Assembly: GCA_902789445.1 (NCBI GenBank)
Contig: CADAOB010000005.1
Span: forward strand, 30,191-94,190
Origin: an uncultured Bacteroidia bacterium
GTDB lineage: Bacteria; Bacteroidota; Bacteroidia; Bacteroidales; UBA932
Reading direction: 5' to 3'
Length of the DNA: 64,000 nucleotides
The notes beneath the pieces are model-generated. The model saw only the letters and a list, made by a program, of their open reading frames with translations, did not search any database and had not been told where the DNA came from. A program made the position numbers and the translations under genes. This document shows, piece after piece, positions 1 through 8,292 of the stretch. Position 1 is the stretch's first letter. The number at the start of each line of letters is the position of its first letter.

Positions 1-963
1 TCTGGTTATAGGAAGACAATGCAAAAGAAACAGAATACCCAGTTTTGATAGCAGACTCCCTTCCCCGTCTATAATGTAACGCACAATCGTATCGCGTTCA
101 TATTTTTTACAATCCACAAAAGCTTTGCGCTGAAAAGCTGTTTTCCATGCAAGGTTTTTATAAAACAACATTGACTTGTAAAGAAATGCCAAAAACATTG
201 GAGCATATTGTATGTTGTCTTCAGTCAGGGCCCGATAGTTCTCAAATGTCATTTCCGACCTGCACTTATAGCGCAAAATAGCAGAATTTGATCTTACAGA
301 AAGAGAGTCTGCTCTTTGACGCCAATAATAAAGCGTCTTTTCGACCAGCACAGCTTCGTTTATTTCAAGAAAAAAACGCATTTGGAAATCCCGATCCTGT
401 CCCCTTTCATAATTTCGGGAATGCATGCCTTTCAGTGAGGATACCCGATATAGTTTATTCCATTGATTCGGCACACTATATGATGTATACTGGTCATGCA
501 GAAGTAGATGTTTCAAAAGTGTTTCCCTGGAAAGTAATGAAAAGCGAGGTGCCGTATTCTCCACCACGATTTCACTCAGTTTACGGAACTTTTTATCATG
601 GCAAAGGGACAATGCATATTTCTTTCCATTCATATTGATTGCCTCATAAAGGAAGTGAACAATATCCTTGTCAAGATAATCATCAGAATCCGGGAAGAAC
701 AAATAAGTGCCCGAGGAATAATCTTGTCCCGTATTTCTGGCCGCCCAAAGACCTTGATTCGATTGGTGAATAACTTTTACCCGGGAATCTCGTTCAGCGA
801 AATCATCGCATATTTTACCAGATGCATCTGTAGAGCCATCATCAACCAAGATTATTTCAAGATTCTTGTAAGACTGATTCCCAATAGAACTTAAGCAATC
901 ATACAAGTAATCCTCTACATTATAGACAGGAACAATAACGCTAATCAATTCAGTTCCGTTCAT
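1..963 (-). CDS. Family 2 glycosyltransferase, 3' end cut by window edge
   Basis: The frame is open from an ATG at 963 to the left edge, giving 321 visible codons and no stop. The start reads MNGTELISVIVPVYN, the usual GT-A opening of family 2 transferases; LVDDGST (residues 39-45) and PDSDDY (91-96) supply the nucleotide- and metal-binding aspartates. It would transfer a sugar from a nucleotide donor to the growing surface glycan at the cytoplasmic face of the inner membrane. The start overlaps the end of the GT8-like gene by 14 bases, so it is probably translationally coupled and the last visible gene of the locus. Donor and linkage cannot be read from sequence. The base composition is AT-rich like its two neighbours upstream. 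Confidence 0.9.
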   Translation of the reverse strand, partial: MNGTELISVIVPVYNVEDYLYDCLSSIGNQSYKNLEIILVDDGSTDASGKICDDFAERDSRVKVIHQSNQGLWAARNTGQDYSSGTYLFFPDSDDYLDKDIVHFLYEAINMNGKKYALSLCHDKKFRKLSEIVVENTAPRFSLLSRETLLKHLLLHDQYTSYSVPNQWNKLYRVSSLKGMHSRNYERGQDRDFQMRFFLEINEAVLVEKTLYYWRQRADSLSVRSNSAILRYKCRSEMTFENYRALTEDNIQYAPMFLAFLYKSMLFYKNLAWKTAFQRKAFVDCKKYERDTIVRYIIDGEGSLLSKLGILFLLHCLPITR

Positions 964-1906
964 TGAGACTATTTCTGTTTTTCCCTTGCCCAGTTGCCCA
1001 AATGGACAATGATTTCAAAAAAAGAAAGATATCCCGGTGCGTTCGACACAGATGCAAAAGTTCAGACCAGATGAATGATGTAGGAGCCACCTTTTTCTGG
1101 CGATAAAAATTATATCCGTATCGGCGTGGATTCGCAGCTAACTCTCTCGCTTCCTTATCCAAACCTTTAGAACTATTTACATGGGAAATAATAAAACGCT
1201 CGACAAAGTGCTCGATATTTGAATAATAGTGAATAATCTTCGCCTTATGGAAATAAGGAATGGCTACATTACTGCAAATCTGGCAGTTCCATATACCAGG
1301 TAACTCTCTAATAAGATTCCCCTGCTGTTGATTGGCAACGAGCAGAGACATCTGGTCCCTACCGACCCCTCTCGCAAGCATGGAACGAAACTGAGAGTGC
1401 CACGCTTCATATAGTGCATAGGCATCAGGGGCATCCTTTACAAACAGGACACCACCATTATAGTACGGTTTCCCCTCTGGTGTCTCAACCCCAGCTTTAC
1501 GGCAAAGAAACACTTCGCTTTGTTTCCATAACCCAACTGGTCCGTTCCCATCGGGTATCGCAGCAACAATTGCCCGTACATCATCTATTTCAGACAAACT
1601 CCCTGCAATCACCGTATCCGTATCAAGATAGAGATAGTCTCCTGTAATAAACCTCCGCAATTGTGTTTTGAGATAGCGAGAATCGTATCCAAGATAGTCA
1701 GAAGGAATATCCACTGCCAGCAGGTTTATTCCGTCAAATACCTCCCCTCGCATGGCAGAGACAGCATGCCAACTTTTTCTGTCAAGAACCACAGTAATCT
1801 CACACCCGGGATTATGCAAACGTAACGAATAGACAGACAACAAAAACATTTCATAGTAATACTTCTTCTCACGGAGAACCAAAACATATACGATTTTTGT
1901 TTTCAT
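950..1906 (-). CDS. GT8-like glycosyltransferase (nucleotide-diphospho-sugar transferase fold)
   Basis: A 318-residue protein with a GT-A type layout. YLYLDTDTVI (residues 91-100) holds the DxD metal site and YYNGGVLFV (148-156) matches the 'NSGV' element typical of family 8 transferases. No signal peptide or membrane segment is seen, so it should act in the cytoplasm on nucleotide-sugar donors. Its ATG overlaps the stop of the beta-helix gene by 4 bases (ATGA), and its own stop overlaps the next transferase, so it is part of the translationally coupled distal block of the polysaccharide operon. Family 8 assignment is by motif only; donor is unknown. Confidence 0.75.
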   Translation of the reverse strand: MKTKIVYVLVLREKKYYYEMFLLSVYSLRLHNPGCEITVVLDRKSWHAVSAMRGEVFDGINLLAVDIPSDYLGYDSRYLKTQLRRFITGDYLYLDTDTVIAGSLSEIDDVRAIVAAIPDGNGPVGLWKQSEVFLCRKAGVETPEGKPYYNGGVLFVKDAPDAYALYEAWHSQFRSMLARGVGRDQMSLLVANQQQGNLIRELPGIWNCQICSNVAIPYFHKAKIIHYYSNIEHFVERFIISHVNSSKGLDKEARELAANPRRYGYNFYRQKKVAPTSFIWSELLHLCRTHRDIFLFLKSLSIWATGQGKNRNSLNERN

Positions 1907-3468
1907 TTTGAAAAACCATTGATCTTGTTGTTATCCCACTCACGGCATTTCCATAAATGGAATGATCTATTTGTATTACCATTAAAACCTGCGCCGGCGT
2001 TGTCGTGCGCTGTACAACGGATCAAGTGATGTCGGACTTGCAGGTTTTCTCCGCCAAGTTTAAATCCGCTACCATTCCTGGTGGATGACGCTGTATTCTT
2101 TTCCAAAGACAGCCAACCATTGCAATATGCCTCACAATCAATAATTCTCACTGGTCCAATTGGACCACGCTCCAGCATATCTTTCGTATAGAGGTCGAAT
2201 CCATCATCTATATTATGAAAGGCTCTGCAAGCTAGAAAGACGTTCCGCCGCCCTACAGAAAGTTTGGCGCCAAATCCGTCTGCATTGCGTCGAACTGCAT
2301 CACAGTTATCGTGAGAAGTACAAAACTCAACATGATTGTATCCAGGCCATTCTGTTTTTGTGGAGCCCGGATAAGAGCATAATAAAATCCCCGTATCTCC
2401 ATTAGCGACGGCCTCGCAATGATGTATCCTGTTATGCGAACCGCAAACGAACAATCCCGCGGAATGAGCACCTTTAAACACCAAGCCGTCCAACTCCCAA
2501 TAAGATGCCCGCAGCGTCATCGCCGGAAGCCTATCCTGTTTTTTCGAACAGTCAATCACCACTCTCCCCCGATGTTCAGCTCTAAGAATTATAGCTTTAT
2601 GCCGCTCCCCCGAATTAGATTTCGGGATATAATATGGACCTCCTTCATAGCAGCCATCCTCTAAAACGATCTCACAACCCGGACCAGCAGAATAAATCGC
2701 AGTTGCAAGATCTTGTCCTGGGGAAAGCCTTATGACTCCGTCGTTTGTCCTATTCAGCAGAATTTGTTCAGAAAAGGCTGTCCGACAAAATGGATAGTCT
2801 GGTAAATAATTACCAATGGTTCCATGGGGCGTATGACTCAATTTGCCTGGACTTCGCTCTAACTGAACATCTTTTATCCGAACCTCAATTTGCCCGGCAA
2901 CGGCAAAGCCAGCATATATAGCATTCTTATCTTGTTTCAGCAAAAAATCGCAGCCTGGAAACAGTATGGTCTCAATTCCATTTTCCGTTTCACAGGAAGC
3001 CTCCAGTCCATCATCTGTCTTTGCTAGCGTGAATCGATGCCGATCGCCCTTTTTTATGGCATCTTCTACTGGTTGCATGGCAAATAGACGGGATGGATCC
3101 AGCCGTCTATGCCTCCGCTGGGGAAAAGCTTGCGGATGTGTGTACCCACCCACAATACGTAATCCTAGACAATAGTTGCGTCCATCCACCGCTCGGAATC
3201 TCCCGAGAAGGGCATGATTCCGATGTCGGCTGGCCTGAGAAGGATTCGCGACGGTATCGGCCAACATAATTCCATATCCCGTCTGGAAATCAACCCCTGA
3301 TGTATCAACAACCTCAATAAGCGCCGAAAGGCGGAAATTCTCCTTTCCTGGGTCAATTTTCTGATAATAAAAAGAGAACTGGTCAAGGCTGTCAGCAAAC
3401 TTGCCAGAGGAAGCGTTCCCTAAATTTTCAAATTGGAAACCCGGAATACACATTACTCTTGATTGCAT
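1903..3468 (-). CDS. Right-handed beta-helix protein, pectate-lyase-like, without signal peptide
   Basis: 521 residues. The first ~210 residues look like a beta-sandwich (concanavalin-like) region; from about residue 240 the sequence becomes a parallel beta-helix, with NIDDGFDLYTK (DDGFD at 421-425) and NGSGFKLGGEN (about 455-465), two motifs seen in polysaccharide-lyase-9-like and related beta-helix proteins. There is no N-terminal hydrophobic stretch, unlike secreted lyases, so a cytoplasmic role on the nascent glycan (lyase, epimerase or binding) is inferred. The start codon shares one base with the stop of the radical SAM gene (TAATG), and its end overlaps the GT8-like gene. Catalytic activity is not proven: I cannot verify the calcium and lysine ligands of PL9 by alignment here. 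Confidence 0.7.
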   Translation of the reverse strand: MQSRVMCIPGFQFENLGNASSGKFADSLDQFSFYYQKIDPGKENFRLSALIEVVDTSGVDFQTGYGIMLADTVANPSQASRHRNHALLGRFRAVDGRNYCLGLRIVGGYTHPQAFPQRRHRRLDPSRLFAMQPVEDAIKKGDRHRFTLAKTDDGLEASCETENGIETILFPGCDFLLKQDKNAIYAGFAVAGQIEVRIKDVQLERSPGKLSHTPHGTIGNYLPDYPFCRTAFSEQILLNRTNDGVIRLSPGQDLATAIYSAGPGCEIVLEDGCYEGGPYYIPKSNSGERHKAIILRAEHRGRVVIDCSKKQDRLPAMTLRASYWELDGLVFKGAHSAGLFVCGSHNRIHHCEAVANGDTGILLCSYPGSTKTEWPGYNHVEFCTSHDNCDAVRRNADGFGAKLSVGRRNVFLACRAFHNIDDGFDLYTKDMLERGPIGPVRIIDCEAYCNGWLSLEKNTASSTRNGSGFKLGGENLQVRHHLIRCTAHDNAGAGFNGNTNRSFHLWKCREWDNNKINGFSK

Positions 3469-4547
3469 TACCGTTTCTCTATCTCTGAAAAAGAATTACA
3501 AGAACAATGGAGTGAATGGCATACGGCCGCTCTTTGTAATAGCCGCACCGAACCCTCGTTCAGCCTTCCTAAGCAGAACTCCGCAGGTGGATTCAATGCC
3601 GGGCAGCGCATTGTAGTACCATCCGGACAAATAGAAAAGCTGTTGCGCCCGGCATCGCAGAAATATCCCCAAGGACAAAACTTTTCTACATCTGAAAGGT
3701 GATAGCCTAAGTGCTGGATATTACTAAAATACATATTCGTTCCACCATCAAACTTGACCCGTATGCTGTTGCCTGCCTTTTTTCGAGATGCTCCTATCCC
3801 TTTCAATGCATTTTGGACACCTGATGAAAGAATTACAGGATAGTCCCTGATAATAATTGGGAAAACTTGCCTTGCATAAGGCCCGAATTCCATTTGAAAC
3901 TTCCTATAGTTATAATAACTGTCATCATCCAGAATCGGCCATCCAACGGAAATAAAGACATTTTGCCATTTTGGCATCGAATGAATCCATATAGGCATAG
4001 AAGCAAGTAATCTCCACCTTAGCCGAAAATATTTATTTACCGGCTTGTTGATTTCAGCGTGGAGTTCCTTCATCTTATTCCCAAACGTCTCAGCAGATGT
4101 ATACCGGCTATAAAAACTAGCAGATACGAAAAGAGACCTGTTAGAGCGGCCAGAGAACAATTTGAACAAATCGCTGAAATAGCACGCCGGGCGAGAAAAG
4201 TTCGTCGTTATATAGAAAATGATCCCACCCGGAAATCTACAATTAACCAACACGGACAACAAGTCTTTGAAATCCGGTAAAGCCGTAACCTCACCACCAA
4301 TCAACTGGATTTCTACAATCCGGTGCCGGTTAATACTGTTTTCGACATAGTACGCAAGTGATTCAGCTATTGTTTTTCGGATCGAGGGCTTTTCTTCATT
4401 GGAGGCTTTTTGATGCATCTCTTTTGTCCCTTGGATGCAGAAATCACAGGAATAATTGCAAAACCGTGTCACTTCCCAACGGATGGCAATTGAATTCAGG
4501 GCCTTTCGGTTCAAGTTCTGAATTGAATGAACTTCATTGTTTTTCAT
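3468..4547 (-). CDS. Radical SAM protein with C-terminal cysteine-rich (SPASM-like) region
   Basis: 359 residues. The N-terminal RFCNYSCDFC carries the C-x3-C-x2-C motif (Cys30, Cys34, Cys37) that binds the SAM-cleaving [4Fe-4S] cluster. The last ~75 residues contain at least eight further cysteines (FCPWGYFC, ICPDGTTMRC, FCLG, VCHSLHCSC), consistent with a SPASM/twitch auxiliary-cluster domain. Such enzymes modify peptides, proteins or sugars by radical chemistry. It is preceded by a 17-base gap after the GT4 gene and is joined to the beta-helix gene by a one-base stop/start overlap, so the two products probably work together. No small precursor peptide gene is visible nearby. Substrate is unknown. 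Confidence 0.85.
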   Translation of the reverse strand: MKNNEVHSIQNLNRKALNSIAIRWEVTRFCNYSCDFCIQGTKEMHQKASNEEKPSIRKTIAESLAYYVENSINRHRIVEIQLIGGEVTALPDFKDLLSVLVNCRFPGGIIFYITTNFSRPACYFSDLFKLFSGRSNRSLFVSASFYSRYTSAETFGNKMKELHAEINKPVNKYFRLRWRLLASMPIWIHSMPKWQNVFISVGWPILDDDSYYNYRKFQMEFGPYARQVFPIIIRDYPVILSSGVQNALKGIGASRKKAGNSIRVKFDGGTNMYFSNIQHLGYHLSDVEKFCPWGYFCDAGRNSFSICPDGTTMRCPALNPPAEFCLGRLNEGSVRLLQRAAVCHSLHCSCNSFSEIEKR

Positions 4548-4564
4548 TTTCTCATTTGACTTAG

Positions 4565-5644
4565 TTATGGAAAAAGGACCTTATGCCATTGAGGAATAAC
4601 GTTCTGTACTGAAAAAGTTTCTGCAAAGCGCTTCCCGCGGACAGACAGTGCTCGCCTATACGCAACATCATCAGCAAGCCTGGCCATAGATTCAGCCAAC
4701 ATCTTTTCATTTCCAATGGGGGTAAGACAACAAGCATCACTATTGCCAAACAGTTCTTTTGCACTCTCAAATTCTGTAGAAATGCAGGGCAAACCCATCA
4801 TCATAGCTTCAAGCAAAGCATTTGGCGTTCCTTCATAATCGGAAGACAAGACAAATTGCTCCGCATTCGCAATCAAAAAATGAACATTTTCCTTATATCC
4901 CTCTAGAAAAACTTTGTCCGACAGACAAAACTGTTCAATCAATTGTTTATAGCCGACCTCATCATAATCATAAGACCTTCCGTAAATATGCAATGTATGA
5001 AGCGGGTGGTCTTTCGCGAACAAGGCGAAAGCTTTCAACAGTAGCATATGGTTTTTTTGGGGGTGCAAACGCCCCATCGTAACTATTCGCTCACTACCGC
5101 CATTCGCCGAGCAATCTACCCGAACAGGGTTGGGAACTACCACCCCTTTCCGGCGAATTGCATGAGGGAACATTTCCATTACGGTATGGGACTGAAATAC
5201 AACCTGATCTGCTTTCAGATATGAAAGTACCTCTTTCAAATAATAAATCCGACCTTTCCCTCTCGGATCGTTCCTTTCCGACATCACTTTACGACATCCT
5301 TTTGTTCCAGAAAAGGCATTGAGAAGATTCGGATATTCCAGCATACTCAATACAACATCCGGATGTTCTTTAAGCATTATACTTATCAACTGTCGGCGTA
5401 GGCCCAAGAACCGGCGAGCAGCGGTAAAAAAAACGCCGGCTTTTCCTGGTATTTTGGACGGCCGATATGCGGGGTCTTTAAAAAACAGGAGACGGATCCG
5501 ATTGTCCAAAGGATAGGTCTTCTTCTTCGAGAAATTCAAGATAACCACTTCATGGTCTTCTACCAATTCATTGGCGAGCCGGCTCACTACGCGCTGCGCG
5601 CCACCTGCATACAAATCATCGATTATGATAAGAAGTTTTTTCAT
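4565..5644 (-). CDS. Family 4 glycosyltransferase (GT-B fold)
   Basis: 359 residues from the ATG at 5644, chosen because MKKLLIIIDDLYAGGAQR is the canonical GT4 start; the frame continues open upstream but only as a shadow of the preceding gene. Residues 14-18 (GGAQR) form the acceptor-side glycine loop, MGRLHPQKN (190-198) opens the C-terminal Rossmann domain and SDYEGTPNALLEA (268-280) holds the donor-binding E-x7-E signature. It should add a sugar with retention of configuration at the membrane face. Its start overlaps the upstream GT2 stop as ATGA (5641-5644). The DNA from here leftward is clearly more AT-rich than that to the right. Confidence 0.92.
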   Translation of the reverse strand: MKKLLIIIDDLYAGGAQRVVSRLANELVEDHEVVILNFSKKKTYPLDNRIRLLFFKDPAYRPSKIPGKAGVFFTAARRFLGLRRQLISIMLKEHPDVVLSMLEYPNLLNAFSGTKGCRKVMSERNDPRGKGRIYYLKEVLSYLKADQVVFQSHTVMEMFPHAIRRKGVVVPNPVRVDCSANGGSERIVTMGRLHPQKNHMLLLKAFALFAKDHPLHTLHIYGRSYDYDEVGYKQLIEQFCLSDKVFLEGYKENVHFLIANAEQFVLSSDYEGTPNALLEAMMMGLPCISTEFESAKELFGNSDACCLTPIGNEKMLAESMARLADDVAYRRALSVRGKRFAETFSVQNVIPQWHKVLFP

Positions 5645-6639
5645 CGGTTTCCCGTAATTCTTAGCATTAGCCAGGCAAGGGACGGGATTGCTGACATTGA
5701 GAGGCAAAGCATCTTTTCGCCCCACTTGATCCCGTGGCTTTTCCAATATTCCCCAAGGAAGCGTTTCCGGCTTTCGGCAAAGAGCGAACGAGTTTCCAGA
5801 TCCCGTTCCTGGAGTTTCTGGCCGACCTGCCAACCAGCAAAGACAGCCATATCCCGGAACAGACGCCGGAGCAACAGGGGGCCAAACACTTTGTTCTCCG
5901 GTGAAAGGGTAAGGTACTTTTCCGGAAGGATCTTCGCACGTCCGTTCCAGTGCTTGGAAACAGATGTCTGCTGATGCGTGTTCGATGTATCGTGCTGAAA
6001 CCACCAGTACAAGGTTTTGTCCAGAAATATGCACTCATTCGCCCGAAGAAAAACGGTCAGATTGAAATCGAAGTCCTGTCCACGCTCGATATTCTTGTTC
6101 CGGAGATCCTGTATCAGTTGCCGCCGGTAAAGTTTGTTCCATTCGAAGACAAAAAGCGTGTCGCCGCCGGCCATCAGTCCTTCTATCATATCTTTTCGCA
6201 GCAGGACCTGCGGCAGCGGAATGCTGTCGGGCCGCGAGATGTCCTCTTCGGAAGAGAACGTCGCGACGCCCCTAATCAGCACCAAGTCTGCTTCCGGATG
6301 AAGCACGGCGGCATCATGCATCAGCCGGAGCATGTCGACATTGAAATAGTCGTCGCTGTCGATGAAAATCAGCCAGTCACCTGTCGCAATGTCGTGACCA
6401 GCGTTGCGGGCTGAATAGCAGCCGCCGTTTTCCTTGTGAATGACGCGGCAGCGCGAATCCTGCAGGGCATATTCGTCGCAAAGTTGCCCGGATTCATCCG
6501 TGGAACCATCATCCACGAGGATGATCTCCAGATGAGGGTACGTCTGCCTACCGACCGACTGAAGGCAGCGAGAAAGAAACTTGGATGTGTTATAAACCAA
6601 GACGATGACAGATATCAATTCTTCTTTCATCTTAGACAC
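5641..6639 (-). CDS. Family 2 glycosyltransferase
   Basis: 332 residues. SVIVLVYNTSKFL at the start, LVDDGSTDES (residues 41-50) and FIDSDDYF (92-99) are the family 2 nucleotide- and metal-binding elements. A second in-frame Met lies 9 bases downstream (6630), just inside the end of the acyltransferase gene; either start gives a short overlap or near-abutment with it, so coupling is likely. Predicted to add one residue of the repeat unit using a nucleotide sugar; specificity unknown. Confidence 0.92.
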   Translation of the reverse strand: MSKMKEELISVIVLVYNTSKFLSRCLQSVGRQTYPHLEIILVDDGSTDESGQLCDEYALQDSRCRVIHKENGGCYSARNAGHDIATGDWLIFIDSDDYFNVDMLRLMHDAAVLHPEADLVLIRGVATFSSEEDISRPDSIPLPQVLLRKDMIEGLMAGGDTLFVFEWNKLYRRQLIQDLRNKNIERGQDFDFNLTVFLRANECIFLDKTLYWWFQHDTSNTHQQTSVSKHWNGRAKILPEKYLTLSPENKVFGPLLLRRLFRDMAVFAGWQVGQKLQERDLETRSLFAESRKRFLGEYWKSHGIKWGEKMLCLSMSAIPSLAWLMLRITGNR

Positions 6640-7174
6640 AATTTCGGATGTCCAACGTCCGTCTTACCCGGACTACCGAGCCGTCGGGGATGATGCCACT
6701 AATGATGCACCCTGCCCCGATTACGCAGTTCTTCCCAATCTTCGCACCTTTCAGGATGATGACATCCGAAGCGATCCAACATCCGTCACCAATGGCGATG
6801 GGCGCCGTCGTCAACTCCGGACTGACACCCGTTTCAGGACTGTGCCGGTGGTTGTTGTCGAAAATCTTGACACCGGGACCGAACATACAGCGCTTCCCGA
6901 TAGAAACTTGCTCATGGGCACTGATCAGGCAAAAGCGGTTGAAATAGCACCCCTCGCCGATTTCAAGCAACCCTTTCCCGTGAACTTCAAAGTCACAGTA
7001 CGGTGCAAAGTCACAATTCCGCCCGATTTTCAAGACACCCCGGTCAAAGAGCCGGAGCGTACAGCGGGGTGAAATGCGCTGGATCCACGCCACACGATAC
7101 CGGCCGGGGTGAAGCAGTTTCTTCACCGCAGACCAGATTGCATTATAAAGCATTAAAAGCAAAGCGGTTACCAT
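6632..7174 (-). CDS. Hexapeptide-repeat (left-handed beta-helix) acyltransferase
   Basis: 180 residues with repeated [LIV]-G-x4 hexapeptides (IGRNCDF, IGEGCYF, IGKRCMF, IGDGCWI, IGKNCVIG, IGAGC), the signature of left-handed beta-helix O-acetyl/acyltransferases of the WcaF/WbbJ/maltose-acetyltransferase type. The DNNHRH segment near residue 106 supplies the usual catalytic histidine region. It probably O-acetylates a sugar of the glycan using acetyl-CoA in the cytoplasm. Starts at 7174 or, equally plausible, at the ATG at 7153; the latter leaves an 11-base overlap with the upstream GT4 gene instead of 32. Confidence 0.88.
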   Translation of the reverse strand: MVTALLLMLYNAIWSAVKKLLHPGRYRVAWIQRISPRCTLRLFDRGVLKIGRNCDFAPYCDFEVHGKGLLEIGEGCYFNRFCLISAHEQVSIGKRCMFGPGVKIFDNNHRHSPETGVSPELTTAPIAIGDGCWIASDVIILKGAKIGKNCVIGAGCIISGIIPDGSVVRVRRTLDIRNCV

Positions 7175-8291
7175 CTTTTATAAAAGTCACAATCCCATCC
7201 GCGCATCCCTCGTTGTCCATAGGCACGATGCGCCCGTCCACGCCGTTTTTCACAAGGCTCCGCGCTGTCGGGAAAGCCGAGAGGACGACAGGCTTGTCCA
7301 GTGTCTGCGCCTCCAGGACGGTCATCGGACTTCCTTCGTAACGGGACGGCTGGACATAGATGTCACAAGCCTTCATATAGGGGTACGGATTCTCTTTTTT
7401 GCCGAGAATCCGGACATAATCCTCCATTCCGCATTCCTGGATCTTTCGCCGGATCAATGATTCTTCTTCGCCGAAACCGATCAGGTACCAGCATACATCC
7501 AGGCCGGTTGCCCGGATCCTCCGGCAGATATCCGGCACGTTGTCGTAATTCTTCGCATGGCTGAAACGGCCCACGGAAAGCAGATTGATGCGGCCCGGCG
7601 TTCGCGGCATCTCCCGTCCGACTTCCTCCGGACCCAGCGCCATTGCCTGCTGCCGGATCCACGCGCAGGGGACCCGGTTCGGAATCAGCACGATTCTCTC
7701 GGAAAGCGACGGGAAAACCGCAAGAAAATGCCGGGTCACTTCCGGAGAAATCGAAACGATCCGGTCATAACCGGACCATACGGGCAATTCCAGTGCGGCG
7801 TCAATATCAACCTGCGAGTAATCGGTATGGATCCAGGCGGCTTTGCGCCGGGCCCGGACTTTATTGAGCACATAATCGTGCGGCATCAGGTAGCTCACGG
7901 CCAGGTCGTATTCTTTTTCCGGATGAATGTCCGGGAGAACTGTGACCACATTACGGGATATATACGAGAAAACCGCCGTACCGTCTTTCGGGCGACGCTT
8001 CCTTGCATAGGCTGCGTATTGGCGCAAAGCCCGCCATCGCGCCCACGCAATCCGCCAATACCCGCTTGCAAGGACGCTTCGCAGCGGCCGCTCGATCTGC
8101 GCATACTGCGGAATCTCCGGAAGCAGCTGTACTTGCGGCGGAATCGCCGCCATCAGTTCGCCACGATGACTGTAAACGAACAGATCCACCTCAACCTGGT
8201 TGAAATCCAGCGAATCCAGCAGTCCGAGCAGACTTTTCTCGGCCCCGCCGAGTTCCAGATAGTGAATCGCGAAAAGTATCTTTTTCTTCAA
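7143..8291 (-). CDS. Family 4 glycosyltransferase, TTG start
   Basis: About 382 residues. There is no ATG near the N terminus: the family start KKKILFAIHYLELGGAEKS is preceded by TTG at 8291 (or by another TTG at 8300). GGAEKS (15-20), SVGRFSHAKN and PSRYEGSPMTVLEA (315-328) are the standard GT4 elements. It follows the AAA-ATPase gene with at most a few bases of overlap or gap, so it may be expressed from that gene's promoter as well as from the main operon. Predicted retaining transferase in repeat-unit assembly. Confidence 0.88.
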   Translation of the reverse strand: MKKKILFAIHYLELGGAEKSLLGLLDSLDFNQVEVDLFVYSHRGELMAAIPPQVQLLPEIPQYAQIERPLRSVLASGYWRIAWARWRALRQYAAYARKRRPKDGTAVFSYISRNVVTVLPDIHPEKEYDLAVSYLMPHDYVLNKVRARRKAAWIHTDYSQVDIDAALELPVWSGYDRIVSISPEVTRHFLAVFPSLSERIVLIPNRVPCAWIRQQAMALGPEEVGREMPRTPGRINLLSVGRFSHAKNYDNVPDICRRIRATGLDVCWYLIGFGEEESLIRRKIQECGMEDYVRILGKKENPYPYMKACDIYVQPSRYEGSPMTVLEAQTLDKPVVLSAFPTARSLVKNGVDGRIVPMDNEGCADGIVTFIKDGNRFAFNAL

Positions 8292-8292
8292 A

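Noticed and set aside
288-894. Two plus-strand open frames near the left edge
   Set aside because: They lie wholly inside a minus-strand family 2 glycosyltransferase frame that is open to the window edge and carries all family motifs.
4565-6034. A longer start for the GT4 gene at 4565-5644
   Set aside because: The extra N-terminal part is out-of-frame translation of the upstream GT2 gene; the canonical start with ATGA overlap is at 5644.
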